This document shows, piece by piece, positions 20,408-31,679 of a DNA stretch of 64,000 nucleotides. Every line of letters begins with the position of its first letter. Within the stretch, counting starts at the first letter, position 1. A program made the translations under genes and the position numbers. Source of the DNA: Litsea cubeba (Eukaryota; Streptophyta; Magnoliopsida; Laurales; Lauraceae); the NCBI GenBank assembly GCA_012931725.1, contig CM022951.1, forward strand, positions 38,594,428 to 38,658,427, written 5' to 3'. The notes under the pieces are model-generated. The model ran no database searches, was not told where the DNA came from, and was given only the letters and a program-made list of their open reading frames with translations.

Positions 20408-23400
20408 ATGGCAGCTTCACTAACCATTACTTTCGACGAAAACAAGCACCAACTCATGCTTCAACAGAAGCAAACCACGCGCACCTACAAGCGCCCCATC
20501 AGCTGCCGAAGTGTCAACTCTCTCGGCAACTCTCTGAACTCCGGGTCGACCTCGACTCCCCGGACTATCGTCTTCGGGACGCTGGGACCATTCCCACTTC
20601 CTGAGGAACAAACTGCTCCCTCCAAGAAGCAGAAACTCGCCTCTCAACGTGTCACTACCGTGACACCAAAGGCGAGCACCAGAAGATCTGAAGCCCGTGG
20701 CAGCCCCACGAAGCCTCAACCTACAAACAACCAGGTCTACCCCAAGACTTGGTCCCCAAGACCTTCACCAAAACAGAGAAGGTCCCATACATCCACTAAG
20801 CCAGCATTCCTGGCCCCACTCAAGGAGAACCAGTTCTATCCTCTTGCTTACATGAAAGAGGAGAGACCCATCTCCAACCCGACTTCAAAGTCAACCCAGC
20901 ATGAGCCGGCTTGTTCCTACAAGCCCAAAATCAAGTCATGCATCACAAGGCCTCCACAAGCACCTGCTAAGGCCTACAAATCTGCAGTTCGACCCTTCAT
21001 ATCTACAGGGGCCGAACTTCAAAAATTCAAAGCTTCGCTGCAACAGGCGAAGGATAGGGTTCGCATCCTGTCCTTGCCCAGCTACAGAGAAGACAGGCTC
21101 GGCTGCTGCGCCCGAGGGAGCACATCCTTCATCGTCAAAGCCCAGTCAGAGCTGACCGAAGCTCAAATTGCTCGTCGTATACGCCGCCGCGCGTCGTACC
21201 GACAAAAGAGACTACAGAAGCAAAGGACCCAGCCTCCCACACTTCAAGTCTCTCCCAAATGGGTCGAAAAAGAAAGACCCAACCAAGTTGTTGCCGTCCA
21301 TATGGTTGGAAAAACCAGAAGGCGCCAAAAATCAGCAACAAAAATCCATGTCCGACGTCCAATGACCCGCAGCGTCTTAAGGACAAGAAGACATTCAGAA
21401 GAATCCCCTGCTCCTTCAAGCAAAGGACAGCAGAGTGATCCTTCCTCAAGCTCTTCTTCAAAAAGAATGAGCCCCAGCTCAGTCACCAGGACAGTTTCTT
21501 CATTCGAATCACGAAGGATGAATGTCTTGGCTACAAATTCTGAGCCACCACCCCACAATCCACCTCCAGAAGATGCGATCACCCGCATCCAGCAGTTGGA
21601 ACAGGGCCAGCAGAGGATTGAAACTCTGATGGAAAACCTTCTCCTCGCCTTCCAAAATCAGGCGAACAATGAACCTCCTCTGAATCATCAAGACGACGAG
21701 GTAAATAGAGAAGAAAATGAGTCACGCGCCCTTACCAAAAAGGACGTAGACGGTATCCTCGCCAAAGCAAAAGAAGAGGATATACTCAAAGAGCATGGGA
21801 TCAAGCCACCATATCCCTTATGGATGGACTCGGTCCCGTTCCCCACCAAATTCAAGCATCCTACTCTCCAAACATATACGGGGAAAGGATCAGCCAGACA
21901 GCACGTCATCCACTTCAAGATCCTGACGGGAGCTATCGCGGATCAAGATGCACTCAAAATCCTCCTCTTTGCAAGTACCCTAAAAGGTACGGCCTTCGAT
22001 TGGTACTCCACTCTGCCGGAGGACTCAATCCAAAATTGGGCCATGCTAGAGACACGCTTCCTGACTCACTTCAAAGGTGAGGATCACCCCGCTACTATGG
22101 CTCAGCTGTGCAGCCTAAAGCAGGGGGAGAATGAATCAACATATGACTTCATTCACAAGTGGAAAGCAATGGCATACAAATGCTCTGATGTATTGCCACA
22201 AGCGTCGCTAGTCGACATCTGCCGAAATAATATGAGAGCCAGAATCCGCTCCATGATCATCGGCAACAAATCAAAAAACCTGGGAGAACTCCTAGAAGCT
22301 TCCATGGAAGCTGAAACGGTGATTAAAGACCTCAACAGTCAGAAATCATCAAGAAAAGAGCCAACCGCCATTGCAACCTCTAAACCAAAGAAGAAAGAGG
22401 TCCTCAATGTGCAGACCAAGCCAGCTCCTCAGCCACCAAAGAAAGCTGAAAACAAAGCTGCTGGTAAGAGACCTGAACTCTCTGACGCCTTCAAAGAACG
22501 AGTAGAGAAGAAATACCCGTTTGATGAAGATGTTGATGAAATCTTCGGGGCTCTTGTGGCAAACGGCAAGCTCACCTTGCCTGAACCAAAAAGACCGGGT
22601 GATGTTGGCAAAACCAACGATCCTCGGTACTGTCCATACCACCAGATGATCTCGCATCCTCTCAATCAATGCTTCGTTGTGAGAGAGAAAATAAATGAGA
22701 TGTGGAAAAACGGAGTCATCACCTTTGACAAAAACTATGGGTCTGCCTCCGTCAACATGGTGACATGTGGACAAACATCAAGATCACCGAAGAAGAAGAT
22801 CACTACTTCCTTCAAGGTGATAAACTCAATCGAAGCGTCCGAGGAACTGGTTCCTTACCCGACACCAGACGGACAACCGATATGGGTACATCCCGATCTC
22901 CTGGAAGATGAAAATTGGGAGGTCGTGAAAACAAAGCCTACAGCTCAACAGCGAAGGCATGCTAGGAAACATCTCCTCAAGCTCAAACGGCAAGAGAAGA
23001 CCCAGCCAAAACTAGAGGTCAAAGAAAAGGCAGAGGCTTCCTCTACCGCTTCACTGGAGGTAACAAAAACATCCCTTCCAGAGACTTCAAAGGGGGTAAG
23101 GAAATTCACTCTCAATGATTTCATGCCACCTCAATTCAAAGAAGCCATGCAGGAGGCATCATACTCTTGCAATTCAGTAGTTGGATTCTCCATTGATGGA
23201 TACGAATCCAGCGACACCGATGATGGATTCGAACCCAACTACACAGATGAGTGGGAGGAATCCCTTGAAACAGGAGAATATCTCTCCGATGAAGAATGGG
23301 TTCCTGAGTCTCATCTTATGCCAGTAATCTGGTATAACCCCCTACAGCCACAAGGATCCTGGTCTGATGATGAAGAAGACCAAGAGGCTGTACAAGAAAA

Positions 23401-23698
23401 TGCTGCTGACCCAGCACCTCTCATTACTCCAGTGGAAATCAACAATGTTGAGCCACAAAGAGATGATGAGGAAGAAGATCCGGCTCCCATACCTGATCTT
23501 GAAGAATATGCAAGGATCTTGCAGCGACTCGCTCTAGAACAAGAGCAAGAACGCGTCAACGAGCCTCCTCGCAATCCAGAGCCTGAAGTCCCTGAAGACC
23601 ATCAGGTACATCCTCCCTTAACTCCTGAAAGGTATCACCATGCTGGAAGTCTTTGGAGACTCTCAACTGATCGTCAACCAGATGAATCAGAAATTTGA
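20408..23698 (+). CDS. gag: Tat-type Gag
   Basis: The frame has 1096 codons. I chose the ATG at 20408 because AACAATGGC matches the plant start context and follows a splice-acceptor-like TTTCAG; an in-frame ATG 42 bp upstream is the alternative. The first 450 or so residues are rich in Ser, Pro, Arg and Lys. A retrotransposon-gag capsid domain lies at about 465-650 (start PYPLWMDSVPFP, end around MEAETVIKDL). A zinc-finger-like CPYHQMISHPLNQCF block near residue 740 is typical of Tat Gag. The C-terminal 150 residues are very acidic. The frame ends at 23698, just after passing in another frame into the RNase H remnant, so its last 20 or so residues are read out of frame across a deletion junction near 23635. 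It is long for a plant Gag and probably includes part of a Gag-protease linker. Confidence 0.85.
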   Translation: MAASLTITFDENKHQLMLQQKQTTRTYKRPISCRSVNSLGNSLNSGSTSTPRTIVFGTLGPFPLPEEQTAPSKKQKLASQRVTTVTPKASTRRSEARGSPTKPQPTNNQVYPKTWSPRPSPKQRRSHTSTKPAFLAPLKENQFYPLAYMKEERPISNPTSKSTQHEPACSYKPKIKSCITRPPQAPAKAYKSAVRPFISTGAELQKFKASLQQAKDRVRILSLPSYREDRLGCCARGSTSFIVKAQSELTEAQIARRIRRRASYRQKRLQKQRTQPPTLQVSPKWVEKERPNQVVAVHMVGKTRRRQKSATKIHVRRPMTRSVLRTRRHSEESPAPSSKGQQSDPSSSSSSKRMSPSSVTRTVSSFESRRMNVLATNSEPPPHNPPPEDAITRIQQLEQGQQRIETLMENLLLAFQNQANNEPPLNHQDDEVNREENESRALTKKDVDGILAKAKEEDILKEHGIKPPYPLWMDSVPFPTKFKHPTLQTYTGKGSARQHVIHFKILTGAIADQDALKILLFASTLKGTAFDWYSTLPEDSIQNWAMLETRFLTHFKGEDHPATMAQLCSLKQGENESTYDFIHKWKAMAYKCSDVLPQASLVDICRNNMRARIRSMIIGNKSKNLGELLEASMEAETVIKDLNSQKSSRKEPTAIATSKPKKKEVLNVQTKPAPQPPKKAENKAAGKRPELSDAFKERVEKKYPFDEDVDEIFGALVANGKLTLPEPKRPGDVGKTNDPRYCPYHQMISHPLNQCFVVREKINEMWKNGVITFDKNYGSASVNMVTCGQTSRSPKKKITTSFKVINSIEASEELVPYPTPDGQPIWVHPDLLEDENWEVVKTKPTAQQRRHARKHLLKLKRQEKTQPKLEVKEKAEASSTASLEVTKTSLPETSKGVRKFTLNDFMPPQFKEAMQEASYSCNSVVGFSIDGYESSDTDDGFEPNYTDEWEESLETGEYLSDEEWVPESHLMPVIWYNPLQPQGSWSDDEEDQEAVQENAADPAPLITPVEINNVEPQRDDEEEDPAPIPDLEEYARILQRLALEQEQERVNEPPRNPEPEVPEDHQVHPPLTPERYHHAGSLWRLSTDRQPDESEI

Positions 23699-23921
23699 AG
23701 TCAGGAAGCCAGATTTGTTGCCCTACTACAACAAGGCACAATCACTTCTGCAAAAGTTTGACATCTGTCACATCACCCACATTCGTAGAGGTGAAAATAT
23801 ACGTGCAGATGCCCTAGCCGGACTTGCCGCATCCATGGCAATCCAGGAAAGGGAAAACATGCAAGTCACAGTGTGCGAAAGAAGAATCCTTCCTCCTCTT
23901 AACACACCAAGCAGTTGCTGA
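23640..23921 (+). pseudogene. truncated archaeal-type RNase H of the Tat pol
   Basis: This frame starts MLEVFGDSQLIVNQ and continues to IRADALAGLAASMA, the C-terminal half of the extra RNase H found in Tat-lineage pol, with the GDS and ADAL aspartates visible. The N-terminal half and all of protease, RT and the first RNase H are missing upstream. Beyond about 23900 the homology moves to another frame, that of the integrase, so there is also a frameshift. Confidence 0.8.
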
Positions 23922-25233
23922 ATGCCACCAAGTGGTCGGAAGTCGGATTTCAATCCTTCAAACTTCAATTGGCGACTGGAGGGATCCGTTCATTGATTAC
24001 ATTATGTTCGGAATCCTACCTGAAGATCCAAAAGAACGGGTAAGCATCCAAAGGCGAACCCCAAGCTTCCATTTGGATATTCCTTCAAAAATCCTTTACA
24101 GGAAATCCTTCAACGGAGTACTTCTACGCTGCTTGTCACAACAAGAGGCTGAAGAAACACTCAAAGAAGTTCATGCTGGTCTTTGCGGAGCTCATCAGGC
24201 TGGACCCAAGCTCTATGATCAGATAAAAAGGTTAGGATATTACTGGCCTACCATGGTAGCTGACGCAATGCAATTTGCTAAGCGCTGCCAACAATGCCAA
24301 GTTCATGGAGATTACATTCACATGCCTCCAGAATGGCTGCATCCTACAGCGATCTCATGGCCTTTCGAAGCCTGGGGTATGGACATCATAGGTCCTATTT
24401 CTCCCCCTTCAAGCAAAGGTCATCGCTTCATCTTCGCCGCTACGGATTATTTCTCCAAGTGGTCAGAAGCATTTGCGTTTAACGAAATGAAGACCTCATC
24501 AGTCCTTCAGTTCCTGCGCACCAACATCATTTGTCGTTTCGGTATACCCAAAAGATTCGTCCATGATAACGGACCACAGTTCCGGGATCATCGATTCTAC
24601 AGGTTCTGCGACAAATACAAAATTCAAAGCTGTCCTTCGACTCCATACAATCCGGCAGCAAACGGGTTAGCAGAAGCTTTCAACAAGACACTCTGCAAAA
24701 TCCTCAAAAAAACGGTCTCTAATCACAAAAGAGACTGGAGCGACAAAATGTCTGAAGCTTTGTGGGCCTATCGAACCACCGTTCGAGGACCAACCCATAG
24801 CACACCATTCTCCTTGGTCTATGGATGCGAAGCTGTCGTGCCCTTGGAAGTACAAATTCCTTCCTTGAGGGTATCCTTGCAAAATGACATGACTCAAGAA
24901 AGCAATGTCAAATTGCGGCTCCATGAGCTGGACAATCTCGATGAGAGACGGCTCGAAGCTCAACAAAGCATTGAACTTTACCAAGCACGTATGGCAGGAT
25001 CTTTCGATAAAAAGGTCAGGCAACGCGCCTACAAAAAGAATGACTTGGTTCTTGCGGTAAAAAGACCAATGGTCTTCGCTCACAAGTCCAAAGGCAAATT
25101 TGAGCCAAAATGGGAGGGACCCTACGTCATCGACAAAGTTTTCTCCAATGGCGCATACGCACTCCTAAACATGGAAGGTGACAGATGTATGCTGCCCATC
25201 AATGGCAAGTTCTTAAAGCGGTACTACCCTTGA
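23824..25233 (+). CDS. Tat-type integrase (pol 3' part)
   Basis: The frame has 469 codons; counting from its first ATG, integrase homology starts near residue 45. The zinc finger is H117, H124, C155, C158. The catalytic triad is D187 (GMDIIGP), D248 (HDNGPQF) and E284 (GLAEAFN), with 35 residues between the last two. The C-terminal domain ends FEPKWEGPYVI...KFLKRYYP, the usual end of Tat pol, with no chromodomain. All catalytic residues are intact. Because it lies in a different frame from both gag and the RNase H remnant, it would not be made as part of a normal polyprotein from this copy. Confidence 0.88.
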   Translation: MPHPWQSRKGKTCKSQCAKEESFLLLTHQAVAECHQVVGSRISILQTSIGDWRDPFIDYIMFGILPEDPKERVSIQRRTPSFHLDIPSKILYRKSFNGVLLRCLSQQEAEETLKEVHAGLCGAHQAGPKLYDQIKRLGYYWPTMVADAMQFAKRCQQCQVHGDYIHMPPEWLHPTAISWPFEAWGMDIIGPISPPSSKGHRFIFAATDYFSKWSEAFAFNEMKTSSVLQFLRTNIICRFGIPKRFVHDNGPQFRDHRFYRFCDKYKIQSCPSTPYNPAANGLAEAFNKTLCKILKKTVSNHKRDWSDKMSEALWAYRTTVRGPTHSTPFSLVYGCEAVVPLEVQIPSLRVSLQNDMTQESNVKLRLHELDNLDERRLEAQQSIELYQARMAGSFDKKVRQRAYKKNDLVLAVKRPMVFAHKSKGKFEPKWEGPYVIDKVFSNGAYALLNMEGDRCMLPINGKFLKRYYP

Positions 25234-25559
25234 AGACTTACCCAACTAGGTAAGAGCAATGCCTGTATGGCCAAAACCGGTTTCCAGGTACACGCTCGCT
25301 AAACCCACCCTTTTTTTTAGAATTTTCATATCAAATGTTGAAATTTCTAGAAATCTAAAACAATGCTTACTTTCATCGTTTCATTGTTCAAAAAAAAAAT
25401 ATATATCCAAGTTCAGGAACCTTTCCCTAACTTGACCAAAATTTTCAACCCTTGAACCCAAAATTCATGGTTTGAAACAAAATCCGGATTCAGGGATTTC
25501 CACCCTAGTCCACCCTGCCTTTTACCGTCAAAATGGTTTTAGGTCAAAACTCATGACCC

Positions 25560-26140
25560 TCGTGTCTTTAAACAAAAAAATGGTTTTTCAAAAACCGCGA
25601 GGAAGCGACGCTTAGTCGATACTTGCACAAATCGGAAGCAAGCGAACCACGTTCGACACTTCCAAAATCGCAGGGAAGCGACATTTCGTCGATACTTGCA
25701 AAATCCAAAACTGTGGAGACGCAACATTTCAGTTGATATCCACAACCCAAATTTCAAAGGTTCAAAAAAACCTAAAAAAAAAAAAACTGTGGAGATGCAA
25801 CATTTCAGTTGATATCCACAACCCAAATTTCAAAGGTTCGAAAAAACCTAAAAAAAACCATGGAGATGCAACATTTCAGTTGATATCCATAACCCAAAGG
25901 TTCGAGAAAACCACAAATTTCAAAAATCGTGGGGAAACGACATCAAGTCAGTACCCGCAAAACCAAAATTTTTGAAAAGCAAGAATGCGACATTCCATCG
26001 ATACTTGCACCCAAATCCGCGAGGATGCGACATTCCATCGATACTCGCAACCGAATGAGCAAGGATGCGACATTCCATCGATACTTGCAAGAACATTCAG
26101 CAGGGAGGCGACTTTTAGTCGATACTTGCATTTTTTGAAA
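25560..26140. repeat. GCGAC...TCGATACTTGCA tandem repeats
   Basis: Degenerate units of about 50 bp carry GCGACATTCCATCGATACTTGCA-like cores (about 25606, 25677, 25986, 26026, 26066, 26108). In between, another unit with GTTGATATCCACAACCC recurs at about 25731, 25809 and 25879. Every unit mixes A-rich filler with a TCGATA or TGATAT core. Non-coding. Confidence 0.85.
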
Positions 26141-26145
26141 ACCAA

Positions 26146-26480
26146 ACCGGCTATAAATGCCATCAAAACAGGCTATAAATGCCACAAACAGGCTATAAAT
26201 GCCACAAACCGGCTATCAATGCCACCAAAAACAAAACCGGCTATCAATGCCACTAAAAACAAAACCGGCTATCAATGCCACACAAAAAATAAACTTGGAT
26301 TTCAAAAAGAAAAAAAAAACGGCTATCAATGCCACAAACCGGCTATCAATGCCACCAAAACTGGCTATAGATGCCACAAAAAAAAAAACTCGGCTATCAA
26401 TGCCACAAGAAAAGCTGGCTCTCATGCCAAAATTGGCTTCCATGCCACAAACAAAAAACCTGGCTTTCATGCCAAAACAA
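26146..26480. repeat. GGCTATNAATGCCA tandem repeats
   Basis: About a dozen units of CGGCTATCAATGCCAC or GGCTATAAATGCCA separated by A-rich spacers. The core is nearly the same as the LTR repeat CGGCTATAAACGCC (18204-18280), so internal and LTR repeats share an origin. Confidence 0.88.
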
Positions 26481-26798
26481 CCACTTGACAAAAGATTTTC
26501 ACAAAATGACAACCTTTTGATCAAATCCCATTTAGCAATTACTTTTATCACAAAAAAGATTCAAGTGAGCGTAGGGATAACAAAAAAAAAAGCATCCCAT
26601 TTAGCAATTACTTTTATCACAAAAAGATTCAAGTGAGCGTAGGGATAACAAAAAAAAAAGAGAGAGTACCAAAAAATACATGTGGTACCAAAAAAAAAAA
26701 AAAAAAGAAAGTGTTCACAAGCACTAAGTACCAAAAAATACAAGTGGTACCAAAAAAAAAAAGGAAAAGAAAGAAGGATGGTTTCTGTATACAGGAGC
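26481..26798. repeat. short duplications and A-rich tracts
   Basis: CCCATTTAGCAATTACTTTTATC occurs twice (about 26527 and 26597), and AAGTACCAAAAAATACA-type units recur up to 26760. There is no coding content on plus. The segment lies just beyond the 3' end of the antisense gene. Confidence 0.75.
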
Positions 26799-29700
26799 TC
26801 AATAAAAAATGGTCTCCAGCCAAGAGTTCAGCTCCCCAAGCAGACTTTTAGCCTCAGCCGTCAAGGATTCCAAGGCACGCTTCTTCAGGAACTTGCCATG
26901 AGATGCTGGAGTGGGCTGTACCCCTTCTCTCACACCAGGAAGCTTACCTCGAGCAGTTTGCCATTGTTCATCCTCATCAGACTTCCTTTTGAGAACCCGT
27001 TCGGCATCTGCAACCTGGTGAATTAGGGCACTCTCCCTGTCGCGAGCTTCTATTATGGCAGTCCACTTGGCAGCGACTTGTGCCTGCAAATGCTCAAGAC
27101 GTTTCCTGGCCTCATCGACCTCCCTGTCAAGGATGTTGAGGTCATGTGTCAGCCTGATGATGGCTATCTCTTCTAAGTTCCTCTTTCGGACTGCCAGCTT
27201 CCTGCTTTCTGTAGCCTCATCCAGGTCAGACTTAGCCTTATCAGCAGGGTCCAGGAACATCTCCTTGAAGAACTGGTCATCAGCCAAACTCACGGTCTGA
27301 AACCACTTGTCACCCAGTGCAATGATCCTATCAACGATCGCCCTGGCACCTGTGACATCCAGACCAGCCTCTTCAGCATCACTGAGAATCTCCTGCACAT
27401 GCTGGATCATGCCAAATCCGACTTCCAAGTGCCCAGAAAAGAGAGTCTCAATCCAAGAGCTCAGAACTCGCACCACCACCTTCTTCGCAAAAAGAAGAGA
27501 TGGCCCAGCTGAAGATTCGCCCAACTCCGTTGGTCGGCTACTCATATCATCATCTGTTGAAAGAGTAACAAAAGAACTCTTTCCAGCTGAAGCTGCTCCT
27601 GCTCGGGAAGGAATCTCAGCGCGAGGAATCTCCTCAATATTGTCAGAGCTGGTCCCAGGAATCTCTACCTCTGGATCAACCTCTGGCATCTCTTGCTCTG
27701 GAAGCGACGGATCCTCCTCTGCCACTTCAAAACCTGCAAAGGAAACACAAAAAGGTATGAATATGACCCTGTTTGAAAATCATTATCAGAGTTATAACTA
27801 CAAAATACCTCTTCGACGACTGGCGGAACACTTTCTTCCTCCATGAACTCATCGAAAGCATCATCAACATTTGCGTCCATCGATGGTTCAAAGTCATCAG
27901 AACCCTGTGGCAAGTCAGCTGGCAACAAAAAAAATGTGTTAGCAAGCCAAGTCACAAACAAAAAGAAAGAAAAAAGAGAGAACAAAAGAAGTTGTACCAA
28001 TTGGAGATTCTGGATTTACTCCAGAACCCGTCGGTTCTTCTTCAGGTGCCTCGACAGGATCCATCACCACCTCATTGGTTGGGACCTCTGGCATCACCAA
28101 GTCTTCCTCTGCTAAAAAAAAAAAAAAAAAAAGAAGAAAAGCAGAAACAAGAAGCAAATCATAACATGGAAAAAATCCCATGAAAAGAAATGGAAAGAGA
28201 AAAAGGAAGAATCATACCTTCACCGACGGTCTCTTCTTCTCGGCTTCTCTTCTCCGGAGGCTCGTCAGCATCCACTGGCACATCCTCATTAATAGTAAGA
28301 GGAACTTCCAAGTTAGGAGAATCCTCATGCTGCCCCTGGCTGCGATGATGACTCCTCCTCCTCTTACTTCTGCGGGCTCGCTTCTTAGAAGAACCTACCC
28401 CGCCGTCAGAGTCAGGTTTCCCACTTGACTCATCACTGGATGGTCTGCTCTTGCCAGTAGACTCCACGGAAGCTTGCCTCTGTGCCGCTTGCATCCAAGC
28501 GCCAAGTTCGGCTTCCTCCTGTTCTAGCTGCTCCAAAGCCTCGTCAGGTATTTCTCGAACAGCTTCAGAACCGATGACGCCCTGGTCACCGAGAAAGCCT
28601 ATCTTGTGCTTCTCTCCAGAAAGGAAGGCCCAAACTTCCTCTCGCCGGATGCCATCCGACTTTCCAAGACCCTTTCCAGATGCCAGCTTCACATCAAGCT
28701 CCTTCCTGGAAAGTCCCCGATATGCCGAGAAGCTCTCCGCGAACCACTTCGCAAAGCCGACAGTCCGGGAAGTCAGCAACACAGGATAAGAAATCATGGC
28801 TGTAGTGTCTTCAGCACTATAAAAAGCCCATGCATTTCTCCCGTCCTGTAAGCCTCCAAAGCGCTTCACCATACTTGAAGGCGCTCCAACAACGCCTTGA
28901 GAAAAGCCAAGCTGCAAAGCAAAGCGAGAAGGTACATACGGCTGGATGTCGACGAAAAGATGTCTACGGTACACCATCGTGCCGACACGTATGCTGAAAA
29001 ACCACTCTCTCTCTGCATTTGTCAAGGAATAATGCCTTCCCGACCCCGCCCTGGTAGAGTCTCGGGAGGCACCAAAATCAAAAGCCTTCTTCCGCAACTC
29101 CGGAGAAAGCTTTACTGAAGATTGCCCCATCTCGACGTCCCTGAACCGTCGGATCCTCATACGGGCAAACAAAAGTGATTCGGACACGGCTTTGCCCTTA
29201 GCCAGTCGAATCATCAGAGGATCATCATCCTGTGCAGCACCCAGCCGATGGAAGCCAGGACAGTGGTATACATACCACGAATAAAAGATATGGGCTGAAA
29301 ATGCCCTATTCATGGGAAGCCCAAGCCGAACTAGAAAAGCAGCAGCCTGCAGTTTGGTACACAGGTAGGAGTAAAGAGCTGGCACCAAAGCAACCTGCTC
29401 TCCAAACGCCATCTGACAAGCCGGGAAAATACAATGCGGCCTGATGTGCGTTCCATCTCCTCCAGCAAAAATAGCCTCACCAAGCCAATAAGTGAGGTAA
29501 ACAGCGAGATCTCTCCGCAGTGCAATGTCAGGACATATGGCGTTTGTGCTTGCACAGAAATCTTTCAACTCTTCTTGCATGGCCAAGATCTTCTTTGAAC
29601 TTGGATCCTGAGCTCCAGCTTCCTGGGTCATGCTATCAGAAGGCTCCCTACTATCAAAAAAGTTGGGGAATGAAGAGCAAAAACTCTTCCAACTGCTGGA

Positions 29701-31222
29701 TCTAACTTTCGAACCCCCCTTCTCCTTCAAAAAATCATAGAAGGCAACAAGCTGAAAGTATAGAAGCCTGAACTCCTCAGACTGCCCCTCGAGGACGCTG
29801 TCAATCGGCATAAACTCCTCATAGAGTTTGCCGAGGATGGGCAATCCGGTAATGGCGCTCAACTCCTTCAAAGAAAAATCAATCTCACCATTCGTCACAA
29901 CGAAGGTATTGGTTTGAGGGAGGAACGACTCCAGCATAGCCATGAAGGCCTCGTCGGAAAAGATCACGGTCTCCCTAAAAGCGCGGACCGCATCAAAAAT
30001 CCCGGCTTCCTTCAAAACGGCGCCACCAATCAGCAGGACGCGATCAGTCCACGACTTCCACTCGGAGTCAGCGTTGAAACGACCTCGAAGTCGAAAAGGC
30101 TTGATCCAATTGCTGCCGTCACCGCTAAAAATACCAAGGCCCACCGGTCTCAAATCGACCGACGGATAATCAGAGCCCTGGTAGCCGCTTGATGGCATCA
30201 ACAAGTCCATGTCAACAGGCGACCTCTCCGTATATCCAAGAGAACCGCCGACAAAAACCCCGGTCTTGATTACATTTGTCCTTCTCACCCAGCTTGGAGG
30301 ATCTTCCCTCTTAGGGCACGTGGGGGCAAGGCTCAGAATCGAGACGGTGCGATCAAACATCGACCGGGTAGTAACAGTCTTCTTCTCACCATCTGCTGTG
30401 AAGGAAAACTGAAAAGATCTCCTCTGGTATGTCATGTCATCAGGGACTGCATCACCAAAGAAGAAGGTAGGCTTGGGCAAAACGCTCTGATCTTCCATCA
30501 GCCATGGACGACTGCTTACCATGATCTTATAGAATTCCTCTCCCTTGAGAGTGATCAGTCGCTGCCTCATCTCATCTCTGTTGAGGGAGTCGCACTCTTC
30601 CAGATTTCTCTCAACATACTGGACCTTCTCGAAAGCCTGCTGAACGGCCGGATTAGAGGATCTAGAAGATCGACGAGGTACGCTTGTAGCAGGCTCTTTA
30701 CCCTTGTTCGCTCTGGAGGAACCACCTGAAAAGGATGGAAAATAAAAAGATCAAACATCAAAATGACAGAATCTCGCTAAAAAAAATCTGGCGAAATTTT
30801 GACATGATGACGGGGCAATTCCAAAGAAAAGGAACTATCCCGAAAGAAATAGAAAGCTTGAAGATGGGCTCAACATCGCTGCGAGCTCCGAAACTCCAAA
30901 CTTTCGAAACCTAAAAGTCTCCGCAAAATCAGGAAGGGCTCAACATCACTGCGAGCTCCAAGTTCCCAAAATTGCAAAAACTTTCAGGTATGCTATCACA
31001 TCATGCTACAAATTTAATTTACAAATTAAAGGCATGCATGAACATCTAGATTTGCGAAAAAAAAAAATGCATTATCATGATGAGCAAAAAAAAAAAAAAA
31101 AGAAAAAAAAAAGAAAAAAAAAAAAAGAAAAGAAACTTTCTCTAAAAAAAAAGAGGGAGGAGAAAGAAAACAAAAAAAAAAAGAGAAACGAAACTCTCTC
31201 AAAAAAAAAAGGGGAGGGAAAG

Positions 31223-31262
<40 letters not shown>

Positions 31263-31499
31263 GGGCTGGCCCACAGGCCACGTGGCCGTACGGCCAACAC
31301 AATAAAAAAAAACATGAAAAAAAAAAGAAAAGAAAGCAAAAAAAAAAAAACGTGTGAAAAAAAAAGGAGGCAAACACGTGAAAAAGAAAAAAAAAAGAAG
31401 AAAAGAAAAGAAAGAAACAAAAAAAAAAAGAAGAAGAAAGAACTTTTTTTTTTCCTACAATGGAGTTTTCTTGAAAAAGAAGAACTTACTTGAAGCCAT
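26799..31499 (-). CDS. antisense five-exon gene in the Tat element, plant mobile domain-like with coiled-coil tail
   Basis: This gene is read on minus, opposite to gag-pol. My splice model is: exon 1 31490-31499 (ATG, 10 coding bases), exon 2 28218-30725, exon 3 27998-28111, exon 4 27809-27918, exon 5 26799-27733. Every intron starts GT and ends AG (GTAAGT, GTATGA, GTACAA and GTATTT donors; acceptors TTTTCAG, TTTTTAG, TTGCCAG, TTTGCAG). Phase is kept across the first three introns. The last junction is out of frame with the best donor and in frame if the donor GTAGTT seven bases on (27801) is used, giving about 1227 residues. Exon 2 encodes a body with the pattern NTFVVTNGEIDFSLKELSAI, resembling plant mobile domain (aminotransferase-like) proteins, then a basic KKRARRSKRRRSHHR stretch that could be a nuclear signal. 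Exons 3-4 are acidic. Exon 5 has a long likely coiled coil. Function is unknown. Confidence 0.7.
31030..31480. repeat. A/G-rich low-complexity sequence inside intron 1 of the antisense gene
   Basis: Long poly-A and AAAGAAA tracts with an interruption at about 31260-31310 that contains GGCCACGTGGCC. On the antisense transcript this is a long pyrimidine-rich stretch within the intron. Apparent peptides of K or F here are compositional. Confidence 0.85.
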
Positions 31500-31620
31500 T
31501 GATGGAGAAGAAGAAGAAAAGTCTTGAAGATCTTGAAGAAGAAAAGCTCTTGGTCTTGAAGCCCTCTTGAGATTATTGCAAAAGAAAGTAATAAGAGCAA
31601 GAGATCCAACCTTCTCCTTG

Positions 31621-31628
31621 CTTTTATA
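31621..31628 (-). promoter_or_regulatory. predicted TATA box of the antisense gene
   Basis: On minus CTCTATAAAAGCAAGG lies about 122 bp upstream of the exon 1 ATG, allowing a start near 31595 and a 5' leader of about 95 bases. It points away from the 3' LTR and towards the antisense gene. Confidence 0.55.
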
Positions 31629-31679
31629 GAGGAGAGCAAACCAAAGAAGGAAAGAAGAAAGAGGTAAGTGTTACTAATT

